From an uncultured Chitinophagaceae bacterium (lineage in GTDB: Bacteria; Bacteroidota; Bacteroidia; Chitinophagales; Chitinophagaceae): a stretch of 64,000 nucleotides of DNA. The stretch lies in assembly GCA_903884185.1 (NCBI GenBank), contig CAISDV010000090.1:47227-111226 (forward strand), written 5' to 3'. The translations under genes and the position numbers were made by a program. Positions 26,067 through 33,358 of this stretch are shown in pieces (the first letter of the stretch is position 1; each line of letters starts with the position of its first letter). The notes beneath the pieces were generated by a model. That model saw only the letters and a program-made list of their open reading frames with translations. It was not told where the DNA came from and searched no databases.

Positions 26067-26948
26067 TCACCAATTACTAAACCTCAACCCGATCGCATAA
26101 GGATATTGCACCAGTCCCGTGCTTTCATTATGTAAGGCATTAAAACTATAACTGCCGTATATCCTTATCGGGCCAAGGCCTAACTCGCCAATAGCTGCCA
26201 GGCGCCAGGGTTGTAAGTTGAAATCACTGTACACTTTTTGTTTGCCCCTTTGGTCGCTGATCTGTTTGTCATGGCTTCCAACAAGATAACCGGCACTCAC
26301 TCCTCCGCTAAAACTAAAACCATTGTGTTTGTGTGGAGTAGTATTGATATTTAACATGAAAGGGACAGTGACATAACCAACGTACAGTTTATTTTTTGAA
26401 AAGCTGATAGAGTCATTGAAAATAAAAGGAGTGGGGTCTTTCCTGTAACTCAGGCTATGGTCGTACCTGAAATTATACATCTCCAATCCAAGCCCGTATT
26501 TCAGGTTCACTACATGTTTGATCACATTCAGTTTCTGCATAAACAGCCAGATATTGGCATTGGATGATTTGCCTGTATTTAATGCCATACTGTTTTGTGT
26601 AACAGCCCCATTTGCCGGGCGCAATACTTTTAAGTACCCCGAAGATTGTGCAGCGGTATAATTGGTATTATCCCTGAAATTGGTGAAACCAAGATCAAAT
26701 ATCAACCAATTGGTACTAACGTTATTACTGCTTCTCCTTATTTTGCTTGCGCGGGGAGCAAAGTTGAGATTTAAAGTGTAGTTTTTTCTTTCCCTGTTAT
26801 CACTAACATTATTGTTGTCTTTATTTTTTTTGACGATAACAAAATTGCCTGCTCTTATTGTATCAGGGGCGCTGCGGGTACTGTCTTTCTGCGAGAAACC
26901 TGTTGCTGCCACCAGTAGGGCAGCTGTTAAAACTGTCATGCGTTTCAT
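26067..26948 (-). CDS. Outer-membrane beta-barrel protein in the sigma operon
   Basis: 293 residues, signal peptide (MTVLTAALLVAATGFSQ) and a barrel of alternating strands such as TNWLIFDLGFTNFRDN, GLGLEMYNFRYDHSLSYR and RIYGSYSFNALH, ending in YAIGLRFSNW with the aromatic last residue recognised by the BAM machinery. A short unstructured stretch (KKNKDNNNVSDNRERKN) follows the signal peptide. Third gene of an operon with the ECF sigma factor (28071) and the duplicated-domain protein (26969), separated by 20 nt from the latter. Function unknown; possibly the regulated or sensing component. Confidence 0.7.
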   Translation of the reverse strand: MKRMTVLTAALLVAATGFSQKDSTRSAPDTIRAGNFVIVKKNKDNNNVSDNRERKNYTLNLNFAPRASKIRRSSNNVSTNWLIFDLGFTNFRDNTNYTAAQSSGYLKVLRPANGAVTQNSMALNTGKSSNANIWLFMQKLNVIKHVVNLKYGLGLEMYNFRYDHSLSYRKDPTPFIFNDSISFSKNKLYVGYVTVPFMLNINTTPHKHNGFSFSGGVSAGYLVGSHDKQISDQRGKQKVYSDFNLQPWRLAAIGELGLGPIRIYGSYSFNALHNESTGLVQYPYAIGLRFSNW

Positions 26949-26968
26949 ATCAATCTATTTTAATTTTT

Positions 26969-28054
26969 TTATGATTTGGGGCTGATGGGAATGCCTGCGA
27001 TGGATGACTTCGCATTTTCATCCCGGGGCTTGCTGAAAAGCCTGCCCGCTTTTTTAAGAAGGCCAAATAGTTTGCCTTTGTTTATTTCCATATTACCTAT
27101 ATAGACGGTGCCGTTTTTGTCATCTTGCTGTGTATCTAATTCTTTATAGACAGCCTGCTGTACCAGGGCGGGTTGGGTATTAGCGGCAGTATTGATCACA
27201 ACCGGCGCCTGGTCCGGGTTTTTATTCTCTGCTTTGGCAATGATCATTGGCCTGTCTTCCAATGAAACTTTTGGAGCAGCAACATTATTGATTGCCAATG
27301 CAGGGCTATTGTTAACGGCAGTAGCCGGCTGAATATTTTTAACCAGAACAGGAGAGACTTCAGGAGTGACCTCTTTATTTATTTTTTTGATTACAGTGGC
27401 AGAAGCAGTATTGGTGCTTGCATGCGCCACTGTTGTTTTGATAACTGGTGCAGCTACAGGTATATTATCTTTTACCAAAGGCGTTGTTGCAGGCGAATTG
27501 GTTTTTATCGTACTTGCCAATCCTGTTCCCAATTCTTTTTTGTTTGCGGGTAATAATATCCAAACTAAAAAAGCCATGGCAATAAAAATAGCGGCAACTG
27601 CCTGCCAGGAACGAAAATAAATGAGCGGCCTTTCTTTTTTCTCTTCCCTGTACAAAGATCTTTTACCGGGAAAAAGAATAGTTTCTGCTTCAAGTTTTGT
27701 TTGCTTCAGTAAAGTGAAATTATCCTGCACCTGTGGATGCTGCAATACAAAGGTTTCCACTTCGGCACGTTCAGCAGAGCTCAGCTCATTATCAACATAC
27801 AATAAAAATTTCTCATCATGATTGGAAGTGTCTACAGAACCGGTCAAAGACCTGTATAAAGAATCCTTATTTATAAACTCCATGGAAATATCTGCAGGTA
27901 AAGTTGTTTGCTGCAAGACAGACAATTCATTTGCGAGATCGGGGTTTTCCTGCACAAAGCGGTCTACGGCTTCCTTCTCTGTTGCAGACAGCTCACCGTC
28001 TACATAGAGAAGAAAAAAAGTCTCGTAGTTATGCCTGTTCAGTTCCATGTTCAT
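26969..28054 (-). CDS. Anti-sigma-like membrane protein with duplicated N-terminal domain
   Basis: 361 residues. The cytoplasmic region has two copies of a ~60-residue unit: FFLLYVDGELSATEKEAVDR (from about 13) and KFLLYVDNELSSAERAEVET (from about 82), each ending in an L-Q/K-Q-T-x-L motif and a basic Tyr-Arg segment. A single membrane helix lies at 150-169 (WQAVAAIFIAMAFLVWILLP). The exported part is Ala/Pro/Thr/Asn-rich and poorly ordered. Position between an ECF sigma gene and a barrel gene suggests an anti-sigma role. The start could be Met3. No zinc motif is present. Confidence 0.7.
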   Translation of the reverse strand: MNMELNRHNYETFFLLYVDGELSATEKEAVDRFVQENPDLANELSVLQQTTLPADISMEFINKDSLYRSLTGSVDTSNHDEKFLLYVDNELSSAERAEVETFVLQHPQVQDNFTLLKQTKLEAETILFPGKRSLYREEKKERPLIYFRSWQAVAAIFIAMAFLVWILLPANKKELGTGLASTIKTNSPATTPLVKDNIPVAAPVIKTTVAHASTNTASATVIKKINKEVTPEVSPVLVKNIQPATAVNNSPALAINNVAAPKVSLEDRPMIIAKAENKNPDQAPVVINTAANTQPALVQQAVYKELDTQQDDKNGTVYIGNMEINKGKLFGLLKKAGRLFSKPRDENAKSSIAGIPISPKS

Positions 28055-28070
28055 TTTACATTTTATATTT

Positions 28071-28556
28071 CTACATCACGTTTTCAGGGCTCACCAAATA
28101 ATTCCTTAATGTTAACCTTGCCCTGTGCAGGTAAACTTTTACCTGGCTTTCTGTCAACCCCGTTATCTCTCCTATCTCGCTATAATTATATCCTTCATAA
28201 TCTTTCAGCATCACCAGGCTTCTTTGTGTTTCATTCAGCCTGTTCAGGGCTTCCATCAGCACCTTTTTAAGGTTGGTGTTTTTTTGGTGGCCCGGTTTCA
28301 TTTCGTCAGCCGATATTTCACGATGAGAGATCCTTTTTACTTTCCTGATATGATCGATCATCTGGTTATAAGCAACAGTAAAGAGATAGGACTTTGATTT
28401 CTCATTTTCTACATTTTCCCTGTTACGCCATAACTTTTCAAAAGCCGTTTGTACAATATCCCTTGCATCTTCTTCATGCCTTAGATTTTTTACAATAAAG
28501 CGATACACATTATCTGCATATATGTCAACACAGTAATTGTATTCTTTTTCAGTCAT
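28071..28556 (-). CDS. ECF-type RNA polymerase sigma factor
   Basis: 161 residues. Region 2: ADNVYRFIVKNLRHEEDARD, IVQTAFEKLWRNRENVENEK and SKSYLFTVAYNQMIDHIRKV; region 4: QRSLVMLKDYEGYNYSEIGE, ITGLTESQVKVYLHRARLTL. This is a compact ECF factor with no extra domains. It starts the operon with the anti-sigma-like and barrel genes (16-nt gap), so the three probably make a surface-sensing circuit. Targets unknown. Confidence 0.9.
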   Translation of the reverse strand: MTEKEYNYCVDIYADNVYRFIVKNLRHEEDARDIVQTAFEKLWRNRENVENEKSKSYLFTVAYNQMIDHIRKVKRISHREISADEMKPGHQKNTNLKKVLMEALNRLNETQRSLVMLKDYEGYNYSEIGEITGLTESQVKVYLHRARLTLRNYLVSPENVM

Positions 28557-28675
28557 AAACAGCGGAATATATCAGGTGTTAGGCTCTCTCATTAATAGTA
28601 CGAACCAAGGGCCTTTTTGTTACAATGCAAAGAAAAAAAATCTGCCTGAATATAAAGGAATAGATATATGGGCGA

Positions 28676-28879
28676 TTACCTGCGGGTAGAAACGATCAAA
28701 TGGTTAAATGGGGCGGAAAACAGGTCATCCGGCTCGTCGGACGGGCTTGTGCAGCAGTTACGCATACAACAGGGTTTTTTGGCCGCCGCGGCGGATTGCT
28801 GACGAGTTTGTATGAAAGCCACAGTAATAAATGCAACAGTGCCAAGGATAAAGAGCTTTAGTAATGGACTGTGTTTCAT
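28676..28879 (-). CDS. Small membrane-anchored Cys-rich protein
   Basis: 67 residues. One N-terminal hydrophobic segment (LLKLFILGTVAFITVAFIQ) is followed by AAAAKKPCCMRNCCTSPSDE, with two adjacent Cys pairs, and a short acidic and aromatic tail (DDLFSAPFNHLIVSTRR). Four cysteines in seven residues, on the outside of the membrane, could bind metal or form disulfides. No family is recognised with confidence. It lies between the ECF operon and the response regulator. Confidence 0.5.
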   Translation of the reverse strand: MKHSPLLKLFILGTVAFITVAFIQTRQQSAAAAKKPCCMRNCCTSPSDEPDDLFSAPFNHLIVSTRR

Positions 28880-28950
28880 AAAACAGTGTTTGAATGGTTG
28901 TACGAAATTAATCGCAATTTGTTACAGACATATCAAAAAAACGTTAAACA

Positions 28951-29634
28951 TTACGCTACAAACCGGTATCCAACCCCTTTGATCGTGATGATCTCCAGGG
29001 ATGGGTCTTCTTTCAGGTAACTGCGCAACTTGGTGATGTAAACATCCAGGTTACGGCTATTGAAAAAAGAATCATTCCCCCATATATGATTTAAGACCTC
29101 TTTCCTCTCAATTACGCTGTTTCTTTTCTGGAAAAGATATTTTAAAAGCTCGCTTTCCCTATAAGAGAGTTTGCGCTCCTCTTTTCCACAAGCAAGTGCC
29201 TGTTTATTGAGATGAAAAACATATTTGCCCATCGAAAAATTAGCGCCAGAAGGGATAACAGGATTGTTCTTTTTTACATTCAGCAAGTGCTCGAGCCTTA
29301 CGATTAGCTCTTCCATGCTAAAAGGTTTTCGGATATAATCATTGCCCCCGATGGTAAAACCTTTTACTACATCTTCTGTTTGTGTCTTTGCAGTTAGAAA
29401 AATAATGGGCACATCATCATTCAGTTTGCGGATATCTTCGGCCAGCTCAAAACCATTGCGATTAGGCAACATCACATCCAGCACACAGATATCTGGTTTT
29501 TCTTCTTCAAACACAGGTATCACCCTGTCGCCATCGGTTTCCATGATCACATCAAAGCCGCGGCCCTCGAGCGTTTCTTTTACGATCTTGCCAAGGAACA
29601 ATTCATCTTCTACATATAATACTTTAATGCTCAT
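28951..29634 (-). CDS. OmpR-family response regulator
   Basis: 227 residues. Receiver domain 1-118 with acidic pocket Glu9-Asp10 (YVEDE), phosphoacceptor Asp53 (VLDVMLP), Thr80 (FLTAK) and Lys102 (IRKPFS). The C-terminal winged helix-turn-helix (RKLSYRESELLKYLFQKRNS ... NLDVYITKLRSYLKE ... GVGYRFV) is of the OmpR/PhoB type and binds direct repeats as a dimer. The gene overlaps the kinase gene upstream by 4 nt. Likely binding sites are the TTAAC boxes at 31353 and 36220 (inference). Confidence 0.94.
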   Translation of the reverse strand: MSIKVLYVEDELFLGKIVKETLEGRGFDVIMETDGDRVIPVFEEEKPDICVLDVMLPNRNGFELAEDIRKLNDDVPIIFLTAKTQTEDVVKGFTIGGNDYIRKPFSMEELIVRLEHLLNVKKNNPVIPSGANFSMGKYVFHLNKQALACGKEERKLSYRESELLKYLFQKRNSVIERKEVLNHIWGNDSFFNSRNLDVYITKLRSYLKEDPSLEIITIKGVGYRFVA

Positions 29635-31298
29635 GCCCGTGGAATTTTAACTGTAAAAGTACTGCCTTTACCCAGCTCGCTCTGCACACTGATAAAACCA
29701 TTGTGGCGTTTTACCACATGCGACACATAACTCAATCCCAAACCATATCCCTTTGTATTGTGCCTGTCGCCCGTTGGTATGCGGAAGAATTTTTCAAAGA
29801 TCTTTTCTTTGTACTCGTGCGGGATGCCTATGCCATTATCTGTTACATCCAGTTCAATGTATTGCGGATGTGCTACCAACGCCACTTCTATCTGCGGCGA
29901 TTCCTTACTGTATTTTAAAGCGTTGTCGAGCAAATTATAAACTACGCTGGTAATATGCAATTTATCGGCATCAATAAGAAAACCTTCTCCAATTGTTTTG
30001 AAACTTGTTTGCGCCTTATGTTTGTCGAACTGGAGTTTCATCGTATTCATTACTTCTTCCGTCAGTTGTTTCCAGTCAAAAATTTCTTTCTTTAACTCGA
30101 TCTCTTTGTTCTCAAACATAGAAAGTTTCAATACTTTATCAACCAGTAAACCCAATCGCTGCAATTCTGATGCAGAGATGTCGAGATATTCTTTGGTTCT
30201 TTCAGGGCTTTGTATGCCACCAAAATTCCTGAGCGCTTCAATGGCCACAGATACAGTGGCAATAGGGGTTTTGAGCTCATGGGTGATATTGCTGATGAAC
30301 TCATTTTTTATCTCACCCAGCTTGCGTTGTGCCACCAGGTTCCTGTATAGTGATGCAAAAGAGAAAAAAGTAATTGCAACAAGTGCCAGCGACAATACCA
30401 TTTGCGGGGCGATCTTTTTAAGAATGAATGTTGCAGGGTTCGAAAACTGTGCACGGTAAGCAACTGGGTTGGCAAAACCTACCGGTATCTGCGAAGTGAT
30501 GATATCCTTGCTTAAAAGAAAAGTGTCTTTTTTTCTCCTGAGAAAAGTATCCTTCCTGATAGAAAAACCAACTGTAATACCTGCTTTGGAAAGATCAACT
30601 GTGTATAAGGAATCTATCTTATTGAGAGAAATAGTATCATTTAACACTTTTGAACTTAACATGATCTTTCTTACCATTGAACCATTGCCATTTTTGCTGC
30701 CTGCCTGCGCCCGAAGTTGTATATCCGCTGACGGCAATGCCATATCTCTCCTGTAAACCCTTACGCCATTTGTCAATTCAATTTCAGGACCTGGTTTTGC
30801 GGGAACTATCTTCCTGTGTTTAATCAATGAATCGATTTGTTCTGGTGTGATCTTTTGCCCTAATGCAATTGCTGATTTGGAAAAACCACCTACTATGATC
30901 GCAGGCTTACGGTGTGAGCTATCTGTTTTTGATAACTGCACGTTGTAGTTGAAATGGTGCATGGCAGAATCGCTACGGTCGCTACGAATAACCATGGTAC
31001 CGCCGCGCCTTGGTGGACCGGCTTTCGTATTTGAATCATCTAAACTGATCTTTACTGCAGAAGCAACATCACCTAAAAAAATATTTTCATCGGGAAGGCT
31101 TTTGAAGAAAATGCTCGTATCATTTTTGAAACGTTCAGCCTGTAGTTTATACATACTCTCACGAAAAACCACATCCACGGTCTTGCGCATACTCTGCTCT
31201 TCTTCACGATACAATGTAGTGAGCCAATATACCTGGAAAGCCACGATCAAAAGGATCGTGCCGATCATGAGTGCCCGTGATAGTCTTAATTTATTCAT
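29631..31298 (-). CDS. Sensor histidine kinase
   Basis: 555 residues. Two membrane helices, near 9-29 and 298-318, enclose a periplasmic sensor region of about 270 residues with no known domain. The dimerisation/phosphoacceptor helix is NITHELKTPIATVSVA (His340); the ATP-binding part has YNLLDNALKYSKESP (N box), DVTDNGIGIPHEYKEKIFEK (G1/F box) and GYGLGLSYVSHVVKRHNG (G2). It signals to the response regulator encoded downstream by a 4-nt overlap. It is divergent from the GLPGLI gene. Confidence 0.94.
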   Translation of the reverse strand: MNKLRLSRALMIGTILLIVAFQVYWLTTLYREEEQSMRKTVDVVFRESMYKLQAERFKNDTSIFFKSLPDENIFLGDVASAVKISLDDSNTKAGPPRRGGTMVIRSDRSDSAMHHFNYNVQLSKTDSSHRKPAIIVGGFSKSAIALGQKITPEQIDSLIKHRKIVPAKPGPEIELTNGVRVYRRDMALPSADIQLRAQAGSKNGNGSMVRKIMLSSKVLNDTISLNKIDSLYTVDLSKAGITVGFSIRKDTFLRRKKDTFLLSKDIITSQIPVGFANPVAYRAQFSNPATFILKKIAPQMVLSLALVAITFFSFASLYRNLVAQRKLGEIKNEFISNITHELKTPIATVSVAIEALRNFGGIQSPERTKEYLDISASELQRLGLLVDKVLKLSMFENKEIELKKEIFDWKQLTEEVMNTMKLQFDKHKAQTSFKTIGEGFLIDADKLHITSVVYNLLDNALKYSKESPQIEVALVAHPQYIELDVTDNGIGIPHEYKEKIFEKFFRIPTGDRHNTKGYGLGLSYVSHVVKRHNGFISVQSELGKGSTFTVKIPRA

Positions 31299-31352
31299 TG
31301 AGAAAATTCTTCAGCAAATGTAGCTAACCGTTTTTGACGATCACCGCTTTCA

Positions 31353-31387
31353 TTAACCTTAATTAACCATTGTGCAACGGTGGTTAA
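31353..31387. promoter_or_regulatory. TTAAC box cluster between the kinase and GLPGLI genes
   Basis: TTAACC at 31353-31358 and 31363-31368 (10-nt period) and an inverted GGTTAA at 31382-31387. They lie 14-48 nt upstream of the -7 element at 31401. A matching set of TTAAC boxes precedes the outer-membrane protein gene (36220-36257). Candidate binding sites of the OmpR-type regulator. Confidence 0.55.
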
Positions 31388-31400
31388 CGAGGGTAAGAAT

Positions 31401-31408
31401 TAGTTTTG
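31401..31408 (+). promoter_or_regulatory. -7 element of the GLPGLI gene promoter
   Basis: TAGTTTTG matches TAnnTTTG, 26 nt before the start codon at 31434. There is no good -33 TTG at the standard distance, consistent with an activated promoter. Confidence 0.5.
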
Positions 31409-31433
31409 GGCACATAAAAAAACCGAACCTATT

Positions 31434-32270
31434 ATGAAAAAATTACTCTTATTGGCAATGTGTGCCATTGGCCTGTCTTCTGTAAACGCACAGATGAAAG
31501 AAGGCACGATCATTTATGAAAGAAAGATCAACATGTACAAGACTATCACCGACGAACAAATTCGTGCCATGGTACCTGAATTTCGTACCAGCAAGCATTC
31601 GTTGATCTTCAGCGACAGTACATCTATTTACAAAGCTGTTCCTGAAGATGAGGCCCCAGACCCGTTTGCAGGGGGCGGTGGGCGCGTATTCATCAGGATG
31701 GGTGGTGCAGACGGTGGAGAACTCTATAAAAATTTTGCTACTTACAAATCTATCCAGTCCTCTGAATTAGGTGCCAAGACCTATATTATTGAAGACAGTA
31801 TCCGTCAGCAGAAATGGAAACTCACAGATGAGACCAAAAAAATTGCCGGCCACAATTGCCGCAAGGCAACAACCCAGCAAACAATGATGGGTGGTGGCGG
31901 AGTAACGCGAATTATATCGAGTACGAATGGTGGTAGTAGTACAAAAACAGATACTACAGCGCCACCACAGGTTAAAACCAAACAAGTGGACGTGGTAGCC
32001 TGGTATGCTGAAGATATCATTAGCCCTGTTGGGCCTGAGAATAATGGTGGATTGCCAGGTGTTATCCTGCAACTGGATATCAATGACCATGAAACAGTTT
32101 ATACAGCTACAGAAATAAAATCTGAAGTGAACAAAAAAGAATTAAAGGAGCCAAGCAAAGGGAAGAAAGTAACAAAAGATGAATTCCGCAAATTGCAGAT
32201 GGATGCAATGCAAAATATGAATATGCCCGGTGGTGGTGGCGTAAGAACCATGAGGTTTGGAGGTGCTTAG
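31434..32270 (+). CDS. GLPGLI family protein
   Basis: 278 residues with signal peptide (LLLLAMCAIGLSSVNAQ). The family signature appears as NNGGLPGVILQLDIN near residue 205, with KKIAGHNCRKATT and VVAWYAEDIISPVGPEN before it. GLPGLI proteins are secreted Bacteroidota proteins often found beside TonB-linked or porin-type outer-membrane proteins, function unknown. This gene lies between a two-component system and, 1 kb on, an outer-membrane protein gene that shares its TTAAC boxes. A Gly-rich stretch (FAGGGGRVFIRMGG) and a Gly-rich C-terminus are notable. Confidence 0.9.
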   Translation: MKKLLLLAMCAIGLSSVNAQMKEGTIIYERKINMYKTITDEQIRAMVPEFRTSKHSLIFSDSTSIYKAVPEDEAPDPFAGGGGRVFIRMGGADGGELYKNFATYKSIQSSELGAKTYIIEDSIRQQKWKLTDETKKIAGHNCRKATTQQTMMGGGGVTRIISSTNGGSSTKTDTTAPPQVKTKQVDVVAWYAEDIISPVGPENNGGLPGVILQLDINDHETVYTATEIKSEVNKKELKEPSKGKKVTKDEFRKLQMDAMQNMNMPGGGGVRTMRFGGA

Positions 32271-32292
32271 AACTGCGATTGTTTCATAACAA

Positions 32293-32318
32293 AAGCCATC
32301 CGCCTAGGCGGATGGCTT
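32293..32318. terminator. Bidirectional terminator, 26-bp perfect palindrome
   Basis: A perfect palindrome beginning AAGCCATCCGCC and centred on CTAG, with a T-rich end (CTTTATTT) on the plus strand. It lies between the convergent GLPGLI and FKBP genes and can serve both. Its core TCCGCC/GGCGGA is the same as that at 10003-10020. Confidence 0.8.
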
Positions 32319-32340
32319 CTTTATTTGTCATGATACCAGT

Positions 32341-33057
32341 TTATTTTTCTACGCCTAATAATTCTATATCAAAGATGAGGGTAGCGCCGGGTCCGATCTT
32401 GCCTGAGCCACGATCACCATAAGCGAGAGATGAAGGCAGGTATACTTTCCATTTGCTTCCTACTGTCATCATTGGCAATACTTCCTGCCAGCCAGGGATC
32501 ACTTCATTCACCATAAACGTGGCCGGTTCGCCGCGGTCAACAGAACTGTCAAATACAGTCCCATCAATCAAAGTGCCATGGTAGTGGCATTTTACTCTGT
32601 CGGTTGCTTTAGGATGGGTAGTATCGTTTCCTGTTTTTACAACCTCGTATTGAAGCCCATCGGGTAAGCTCTTTACTTCTTTACGTTTTGCATTCGAGGC
32701 GCAAAATTTTTGTCCCGCAATTTTGTTTCCTACGGCTTTCTCACCACTTACTTTTTGAACATAAGTATTGATGCATGCACCGGCAACATCATCTGAAAAA
32801 GGAACAGCTTTTTTATGAAGGGCATCATTCAATCCTTTATAAAGCATTGCAATATTGATACTGTCTAAACTTTGCGCCTGCAGGTTGCGGGCAATGCCAA
32901 TTCCTATGGCATAGCTGGCGCTGTCCCTGTTTGATTTTAAAGGGTTAGCTGCTACAGGGGCTGCGGCAGGCTTTGCAGGGGCTTTCTTTTGTTGCGCCTG
33001 CACACTCATTACACACAAGAGCGCCAGGGCCGGGATCAGTTTTTTCATGTATTTCAT
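32341..33057 (-). CDS. FKBP-type peptidyl-prolyl isomerase
   Basis: 238 residues (the internal Met at 33048 is an equally good start). A signal peptide (LIPALALLCVMSVQAQ) precedes a Lys/Pro/Ala linker and the helical N-terminal dimerisation region (SYAIGIGIARNLQAQSLDSI), then the FKBP domain from about 140: VKCHYHGTLIDGTVFDSS, FMVNEVIPGWQEVLPMM, GSKWKVYLPSSLAYG and GATLIFDIELL. It resembles FkpA/Mip folding helpers of the periplasm. Confidence 0.92.
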   Translation of the reverse strand: MKYMKKLIPALALLCVMSVQAQQKKAPAKPAAAPVAANPLKSNRDSASYAIGIGIARNLQAQSLDSINIAMLYKGLNDALHKKAVPFSDDVAGACINTYVQKVSGEKAVGNKIAGQKFCASNAKRKEVKSLPDGLQYEVVKTGNDTTHPKATDRVKCHYHGTLIDGTVFDSSVDRGEPATFMVNEVIPGWQEVLPMMTVGSKWKVYLPSSLAYGDRGSGKIGPGATLIFDIELLGVEK

Positions 33058-33150
33058 TTAGGGAAGCAAAGTAAATGCAGAAAGGAATACGAACAGCATT
33101 TCTATTGAGGAGTGGAAGGCAGTTATTTGCCTGATAGAATGCCTCATTAT

Positions 33151-33309
33151 TTTTTTACCGGGGAGGCGGGGAGTTTCGCAGAAATAATATCGTGTTACTT
33201 CGAAATTTATTCCCAACAGCCCAACCACAATATTTTTTAAACTATACCCGGCCTGATTGCAGAAGGGTTCTCATTCGAAGACAACTCTCCCCGCCTCTGC
33301 GGTGAAAAG
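33151..33309. repeat. Composite element with ACCGGGGAGGCGGGGAG ends
   Basis: TTTTTTTACCGGGGAGGCGG on the left and CTCCCCGCCTCTGCGGTGAA on the right form imperfect inverted ends around ~120 nt that hold no reading frame. The ends match the element at 23541-23617. It fills the gap between the FKBP gene start and the next terminator. Confidence 0.65.
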
Positions 33310-33313
33310 AAAA

Positions 33314-33337
33314 ATCCCATCCGAAATCGAATGGGAT
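33314..33337 (-). terminator. Terminator of the outer-membrane protein gene
   Basis: On the minus strand ATCCCATTCGA-TT-TCGGATGGGAT then TTTTCTTTT, 22 nt after the stop at 33359. Confidence 0.8.
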
Positions 33338-33358
33338 TTGAAAAGGATATTGTGATCG

